Of a stretch of DNA of 64,000 nt, positions 62,550 through 64,000 are shown one piece after another (within the stretch, counting starts at the first letter, position 1; each line of letters starts with the position of its first letter). The position numbers and the translations under genes are program-made. This DNA is from JBFWYO01 sp050186335 (GTDB lineage Bacteria; Pseudomonadota; Alphaproteobacteria; Bin65): NCBI GenBank assembly GCA_050186335.1, contig JBFWYO010000005.1:1-64000 (forward strand). Reading direction: 5' to 3'. The notes beneath the pieces are model-generated. The model was not told where the DNA came from. It was given only the letters and a program-made list of their open reading frames with translations, and did no database searches.

Positions 62550-64000
62550 TTAGGACGCCAGCGCCTTGATCTCGGTGTTCGCGCGGCGCAGGCGGTCGGA
62601 CAGGCTTTTGCCGACCGACTTCAGCAGCTTGGCGTAAAGGATCGGATCTTCGGTCGCGAGCGCTTCGAGCGCCGCGTTGCGCAACACCAGGCACTCCACG
62701 TCGCTGGTGGCGATGACGTCCGCCGTGCGAGTGCCGCCGTAGAAAATCGCCAGTTCGCCGAACATGTTGCCCGCATCGACCGTGCCGACGCGGTGCTGCT
62801 CGCTGCCGTTGACCGAAACGCTGACGTCGACCTGGCCACGCGTGAGCAGAAACAAGCCGTCCGATACTTCGCCCTCGCGCAGAATGTACTCGCCCTTCGC
62901 ATAGCGTTCTCTGGTCAGATGCGCGTCGAGCAGGGCGAAATCGTGCTCGGAGAAGCCCGCCAGCAATTCCATGTCGTGCGGCACCACCGTTGCCTGATTG
63001 CCGCCGACATGGCCGCCGTGGCGCGCGAGCACTTCGTCCTCGCAGAATTCCAACGCGGCATCGACTTCGGGGAAGCTGCGCGCCGGCACGCCGTCGATGG
63101 TCAGGCGGAACGCGTCCGCACGGCCCGCCGCGTGCACGCCTGCGAGCACCAGGCGCTTGCCCTGGGCTGACAAGATGTGGCCAAGCCGACCGAGCAATTC
63201 GTCGGCGACCGGATCGATCCAGGCGATGCGGCCGAGATCGAGCACAAAATGCGTGCCGCTCGGGCTGTCGTCCTGCACCCGCCGGGTGATCTTCTCGAGG
63301 TTGGCGAACGACAAGTCGCCCTGCAGTTCGTACACCAGAATTCGTTCGCCCAATCGGTCCAACAACTGGGCTTCGGTCGGGCGTCGCACGCGCTTGGATC
63401 GAACGTCGGCAACGCGGAACACCCGCCGCAGCACGGTCCATGCGGCGCCGCGATAGTCGAGCAGATGCAGTCGCAGGTGCCGCGACAGTTCCTCGCAGAC
63501 CATGATGCCGCGCGCCGAATTGCCGATCGCATCGAGCAGCGGCGAGAACACGCCGATGCCGAGTTGCCCCGGTAGGACCGCCATGATGCCGCCCGCCACG
63601 CCGCTCTTGGCCGGCAGCCCGACATTGAACTGCCAGGCCCCCGCGTAATCGTACATCCCGCAGGTGGCCATGACGCTGAGCACGTCGCGCACCGTCTCGC
63701 TGGCCATGGCGCGTTGCCCGGTGCACGGGTTGAGCCCGTCATTGGCCAGCGTTGCTGCCATCAGCGCCAGGTCGCGCGCGCTGGTCAGGATCGAGCACTG
63801 GCGAAAGTACAGGTCGAGATGTTCGTCCGGATCGCCGTGCAGCATGCCGGCATTCAATTCGAGATAGGCGATCGCGCGGTTGCGATGGCCGGTCGACAGT
63901 TCCGAGCGGTACACCGATTTGTCGATGCTGACCGGGTGCCCGACGAAACGCTCGAACACGCTCATCATGCGCGCCTGCCGCGCGTCCCGGCTGGCGCCCT
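62550..64000 (-). CDS. glsA: Glutaminase A fused to STAS and cyclic-nucleotide-binding domains (5' end beyond window)
   Basis: At least 483 aa in the window. The glutaminase part includes GMLHGDPDEHLDLYFRQCSI, TLANDGLNPCTGQRAM, AWQFNVGLPAKSGVAGGIM, typical of GlsA. The frame runs unbroken past 63968 to the window edge, where ASRDARQARMMSVFERFVGH continues the family sequence. After about residue 215 (counted from the visible M) come a STAS domain (YELQGDLSFANLEKITRR) and a cNMP-binding domain (FGELAIFYGGTRTADVIATS). Glutaminase activity may thus be regulated by cyclic nucleotides. Confidence 0.92.
   Translation of the reverse strand, partial: GASRDARQARMMSVFERFVGHPVSIDKSVYRSELSTGHRNRAIAYLELNAGMLHGDPDEHLDLYFRQCSILTSARDLALMAATLANDGLNPCTGQRAMASETVRDVLSVMATCGMYDYAGAWQFNVGLPAKSGVAGGIMAVLPGQLGIGVFSPLLDAIGNSARGIMVCEELSRHLRLHLLDYRGAAWTVLRRVFRVADVRSKRVRRPTEAQLLDRLGERILVYELQGDLSFANLEKITRRVQDDSPSGTHFVLDLGRIAWIDPVADELLGRLGHILSAQGKRLVLAGVHAAGRADAFRLTIDGVPARSFPEVDAALEFCEDEVLARHGGHVGGNQATVVPHDMELLAGFSEHDFALLDAHLTRERYAKGEYILREGEVSDGLFLLTRGQVDVSVSVNGSEQHRVGTVDAGNMFGELAIFYGGTRTADVIATSDVECLVLRNAALEALATEDPILYAKLLKSVGKSLSDRLRRANTEIKALAS

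Overview
The window is GC-rich Pseudomonadota DNA, probably alphaproteobacterial. The signs are a SigF/NrsF pair with a Caulobacter-type SigF promoter, a cyclase-TPR regulator, a glutaminase-STAS-cNMP protein and many CoA-pathway genes. This placement is inference; there is no rRNA or other taxonomic marker. The first 7.4 kb looks clearly more AT-rich than the rest. No rRNA, intact tRNA or CRISPR array was seen.

Region 1 (1-7.4 kb) holds an AhpD-like gene interrupted by one in-frame TGA exactly where the second Cys of a CxxC motif belongs (CVY-TGA), followed by a SECIS-like hairpin, so it is probably a selenoprotein. A HAD hydrolase follows, then a bufferin-type copper-peptide operon (bufA1-bufB-bufC-DoxX). 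That operon is read from a GTAACC-N16-CGAA promoter and lies divergent to its ECF sigma/NrsF anti-sigma pair.

Region 2 (7.4-14.0 kb) is a small integrative island. Two decayed copies of a tyrosine-integrase 3' end, in the same orientation, bracket a methyltransferase, a cysteine synthase-like enzyme, a cyclase/winged-helix/TPR regulator and a PilZ-like protein. A full-length integrase follows.

Region 3 (14.2-23.6 kb) is the most novel part. Three tandem small genes encode near-identical peptides with an RRREAL(I)xLGKY leader-like segment, a hydrophobic stretch and a Pro-rich tail of SPPPP type. Around them are a prolyl-4-hydroxylase-like 2OG-Fe(II) oxygenase, a PqqD-HprK kinase fusion, a nucleotidyltransferase, a UDP-galactopyranose mutase-like flavoprotein and large membrane proteins, one glycosyltransferase-like. 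I suggest an undescribed RiPP or bacterial extensin-like (hydroxyproline glycopeptide) system.

Region 4 (25-47 kb) is a catabolic block. It has CoA ligases, two PaaA/PaaC-like diiron proteins, a PaaE-like ferredoxin reductase, split MaoC dehydratases, two SCP2-type thiolases (one with a DUF35 partner), two luciferase-like flavoproteins, an orphan TRAP binding protein and a branched-chain-type ABC transporter with a fused LivG-LivF ATPase. Two TetR repressors and two different inverted-repeat operator families tie the transcription units together.

Region 5 (47-64 kb) holds an Ada-type alkyltransferase with a 2OG oxygenase, a transglutaminase, a cytochrome c and a third TetR divergent from an operon of three reductive-dehalogenase/QueG-like iron-sulfur proteins plus a CoA ligase. 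It continues with an enoyl-CoA hydratase and a tightly coupled operon (acyl-CoA synthetase, 2-oxoacid dehydrogenase E1alpha, E1beta and E2, acyl carrier protein). The right edge cuts a glutaminase-STAS-cNMP gene.
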